Positions 63,356-64,000 of a stretch of 64,000 nt of DNA are shown here, piece by piece (position 1 is the stretch's first letter; each line of letters opens with the position of its first letter). The notes under the pieces are model-generated. The model saw only the letters and a program-made list of their open reading frames with translations, was not told the origin of the DNA and did not search any database. The stretch is taken from contig NZ_CP114288.1 of the NCBI RefSeq assembly GCF_027111335.1, positions 4,526,001 to 4,590,000 on the forward strand. The letters run 5' to 3'. Position numbers and translations under genes: made by a program. This DNA is from Flavobacterium aquiphilum (GTDB taxonomy: Bacteria > Bacteroidota > Bacteroidia > Flavobacteriales > Flavobacteriaceae).

Positions 63356-64000
63356 ATGATTAAATCCAATTATTTAGTTATAGGTTCCGGAGTAGCAGGG
63401 CTTACATTTGCACTCAAGATGGCCAATCGTTTTCCAGAGAGAACCATTACCATAATCACAAAAGCAACCGCAGACGAATCCAACACCAAATATGCTCAGG
63501 GTGGCATCGCCATTGTTACTGACAAAACGGAAGATTCATACCAAAAACATATTGAGGATACCCTCATTTGTGGAGATGGCTTGTGTGATGAAACGGTTGT
63601 AAAAATGGTAGTCACCGAAGGACCAAAACGCCTGAAAGAACTCATAGAATGGGGTGCCCAATTTGACAAAAATGCCAAAGGTGCTTTTGATTTGGGCAAA
63701 GAAGGAGGCCATTCTGAAAACAGAGTGGTACACCATAAAGACCAAACTGGTCATGAGATTCAGCGCGCCATTTTGGAACAGGTAAGACAAAAAGAAAACA
63801 TTACTGTTCTCGACCATCACTTTGCGTTGGAATTAATAACAACCGAAAATCGTTGTATAGGTGCGTATGCCCTTGACGAAAAAACTAACGAGGTTATCAC
63901 CTATCAATCGGATTTCACTTTATTGGCCACTGGAGGTATAGGACACTTATACGGTCACACTACCAACCCAATCATAGCAACAGGTGATGGAATCGCAATG
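63356..64000 (+). CDS. nadB: L-aspartate oxidase, N-terminal part
   Basis: The first 215 codons of the FAD enzyme that makes iminoaspartate for NadA; the gene runs off the window. The FAD-binding start is NYLVIGSGVAGLTFALKMA, followed by 'DESNTKYAQGGIAIV', the succinate dehydrogenase/NadB flavoprotein pattern, and HHKDQTGHEIQRAIL. The ATG at 63356 lies 2 bases after nadA. The length seen agrees with a usual product of about 520-540 aa. Confidence 0.95.
   Translation, partial: MIKSNYLVIGSGVAGLTFALKMANRFPERTITIITKATADESNTKYAQGGIAIVTDKTEDSYQKHIEDTLICGDGLCDETVVKMVVTEGPKRLKELIEWGAQFDKNAKGAFDLGKEGGHSENRVVHHKDQTGHEIQRAILEQVRQKENITVLDHHFALELITTENRCIGAYALDEKTNEVITYQSDFTLLATGGIGHLYGHTTNPIIATGDGIAM

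Overview
The window looks like a chromosome segment of a Flavobacterium-type bacterium (Flavobacteriaceae, Bacteroidota). It is AT-rich, its promoters carry the Bacteroidota -7 element TAnnTTTG, Shine-Dalgarno sequences are nearly absent, and many proteins belong to Bacteroidota families (DUF3467, DUF2851, DUF3667, a Porin_10-like protein). The intergenic spacers hold small palindromic and degenerate repeats typical of flavobacteria. I see no phage, insertion sequence, CRISPR array or plasmid signature.

Region 1 (1-16957) is core information processing, almost all on the minus strand: rpsU, a Xer-type recombinase, hpf, three tRNAs (Thr-GGU, Tyr, Thr-UGU), tuf, tRNA-Trp, secE, nusG, rplK, rplA, rplJ, rplL, rpoB, rpoC and a DUF3467 gene. 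The end of prfC lies at the left edge. Clear hairpins divide this string: terminators after hpf, rpsU and tuf, and a strong attenuator-like hairpin between rplL and rpoB. rpsU keeps a full-length Shine-Dalgarno sequence, which is exceptional here and fits known autoregulation by bS21.

Region 2 (17-33.4 kb) is ordinary housekeeping: an acyl-CoA dehydrogenase, an HhH protein, an amino acid permease, a PspC protein, DUF2851, a DnaQ-like exonuclease, a cystathionine beta-synthase-type enzyme, a putative porin, rnhB, lipB, two paralogous lipoproteins, lysS and a Spy/CpxP-like protein.

Region 3 (33.4-62.2 kb) is a dense nitrogen-oxide respiration and anaerobiosis island. On the minus strand lie norC-norB, norQ, norD, a hemerythrin/PAS sensor-like gene, norE with a NorF-like partner, nirK (Cu nitrite reductase fused to cytochrome c), a free cytochrome c, nirV, a SCO1-like gene, a porin, narK, and an unusual nitrate-reductase operon (NarI-like cytochrome, Nas/Nap-type molybdoenzyme, 4 x 4Fe-4S protein, Rieske protein, small membrane protein). 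On the plus strand lie ric, nrdD, a separate nrdD glycyl-radical tail ORF, nrdG, a hemerythrin, a 12-TM membrane protein, a CopD-like protein, an Rrf2 regulator and a DUF3667 protein. The set would take nitrate to nitrous oxide; no nosZ is visible. At least four promoters here (narK, nirK, norC and an unknown 607-aa protein) place an FNR-like box TGAT-N4-ATCA exactly 36.5 bp from the -7 element. A second inverted repeat, (A/T)AARGAYA-N4-TRTCTTTT, sits inside the core promoters of narK, nirK, norC and ric. I read this as anaerobic activation plus a second, probably repressive, control.

Region 4 (62.4-64 kb) starts the NAD biosynthesis pair nadA-nadB, with nadB cut by the window edge.

The most interesting items are the split anaerobic ribonucleotide reductase (glycyl-radical motif on its own 55-codon ORF behind a long hairpin), the two-motif denitrification regulon, and the 607-aa cysteine-rich protein that this regulon appears to include.
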